64,000 nt of DNA. It comes from Bradyrhizobium mercantei. Its GTDB lineage: Bacteria; Pseudomonadota; Alphaproteobacteria; Rhizobiales; Xanthobacteraceae. The notes beneath the pieces were generated by a model, which saw nothing but the letters and a program-made list of their open reading frames with translations, did no database searches and was not told where the DNA came from. Numbering within the stretch: position 1 is the stretch's first letter; each line of letters begins with the position of its first letter. Both the position numbers and the translations under genes were made by a program. Location: NCBI RefSeq assembly GCF_001982635.1, contig NZ_MKFI01000003.1, positions 857,277 to 921,276 of the forward strand, given 5' to 3'. This document shows, piece after piece, positions 63,799 to 64,000 of the stretch.

Positions 63799-64000
63799 TC
63801 AAAGACCTGGCTCATGCAGGTCGATGCACGCCTCCTGATTCGGGGCCACGTAATTAGGGTGCTCCTTCAGCAGCTTCTGTTCATAATTGCCGGCCACATG
63901 GACCTGAATCGCACCGCCCCGCAGCTGTTGATAGAACTCGTCTCTCCGCTGATAGACATCCAGATCGACCTCAACGATCGAGCGGTAGGTTCCGTTGATG
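63799..64000 (-). CDS. C-terminal end of an unrecognised protein (cut by window edge)
   Basis: The last 66 codons are visible on the minus strand, ending at TGA (63799-63801). The segment reads coherently (for example NGTYRSIVEVDLDVYQRR and IQVHVAGNYEQKLLKEHPN), so it is a real coding end. The family cannot be named from this piece. It converges on the aminotransferase. Confidence 0.6.
   Translation of the reverse strand, partial: INGTYRSIVEVDLDVYQRRDEFYQQLRGGAIQVHVAGNYEQKLLKEHPNYVAPNQEACIDLHEPGL

Noticed and set aside
1..64000. CRISPR arrays, rRNA and complete tRNA genes
   Set aside because: None seen by eye; the only tRNA-like sequence is the 3' half in the att-like repeat.

Overview
The window looks like part of a Bradyrhizobium-type symbiotic or accessory chromosome region. 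It is a GC-rich alphaproteobacterial sequence with a NopP-like type III effector, an SKWP-repeat effector-like gene, a VirK-family protein, dctA, an orphan modC and long stretches of non-coding or decayed DNA between small islands of genes. The assignment rests on protein resemblance read by eye; no database search was run.

Region by region: (1) 1-11.4 kb is a defence island. It holds a type II Wadjet operon on the minus strand (jetA-jetB-jetC-jetD, with jetD cut by the window edge) and, divergent to it, an AAA-ATPase plus subtilase pair matching the IetAS system. A strong terminator and an att-like sequence follow ietS directly. (2) 11.4-19.3 kb is a vitamin B12-controlled module: divergent metE and nrdAB, each behind its own cobalamin riboswitch, plus a decayed third cobalamin element. 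(3) 19.3-31.6 kb is gene-poor and contains a NopP-like effector, orphan modC, small secreted proteins and an outer-membrane fusion of a porin-like barrel with an omptin-like protease. (4) 31.6-38.8 kb holds dctA, a virK-like gene, two ParA-like ATPases, the SKWP-repeat gene and a small membrane protein. (5) 39.9-48 kb is a cluster of unrecognised envelope and cytoplasmic proteins, including a four-gene minus-strand run, a GTG-start WYL/TerB-like protein and a tight three-gene operon. (6) 48.9-64 kb is metabolic. It has a CapA-like protein, an acyl-CoA synthetase and a long plus-strand run: N-formylglutamate amidohydrolase-like, isochorismatase-like hydrolase, two paralogous branched-chain-type substrate-binding proteins around an M20 deacylase, a complete LivGFHM-type ABC core and a class III aminotransferase.

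How parts work together: Wadjet and IetAS are independent defence systems side by side. The riboswitches would switch on B12-independent methionine synthase and ribonucleotide reductase when cobalamin is scarce. The last cluster reads as import and stepwise hydrolysis of an N-acylated, N-formylated or amide-bearing amino compound, followed by transamination; its substrate is unknown.

The most unusual signals are three dispersed promoter-like sites with the same 19-bp spacer and dyad (MerR-type geometry) that precede no obvious gene, an 85-bp diverged direct repeat with a tRNA-3'-end-like tip that brackets about 36 kb, the barrel-omptin fusion with intact catalytic residues, and the unrecognised gene cluster at 39.9-47.5 kb.
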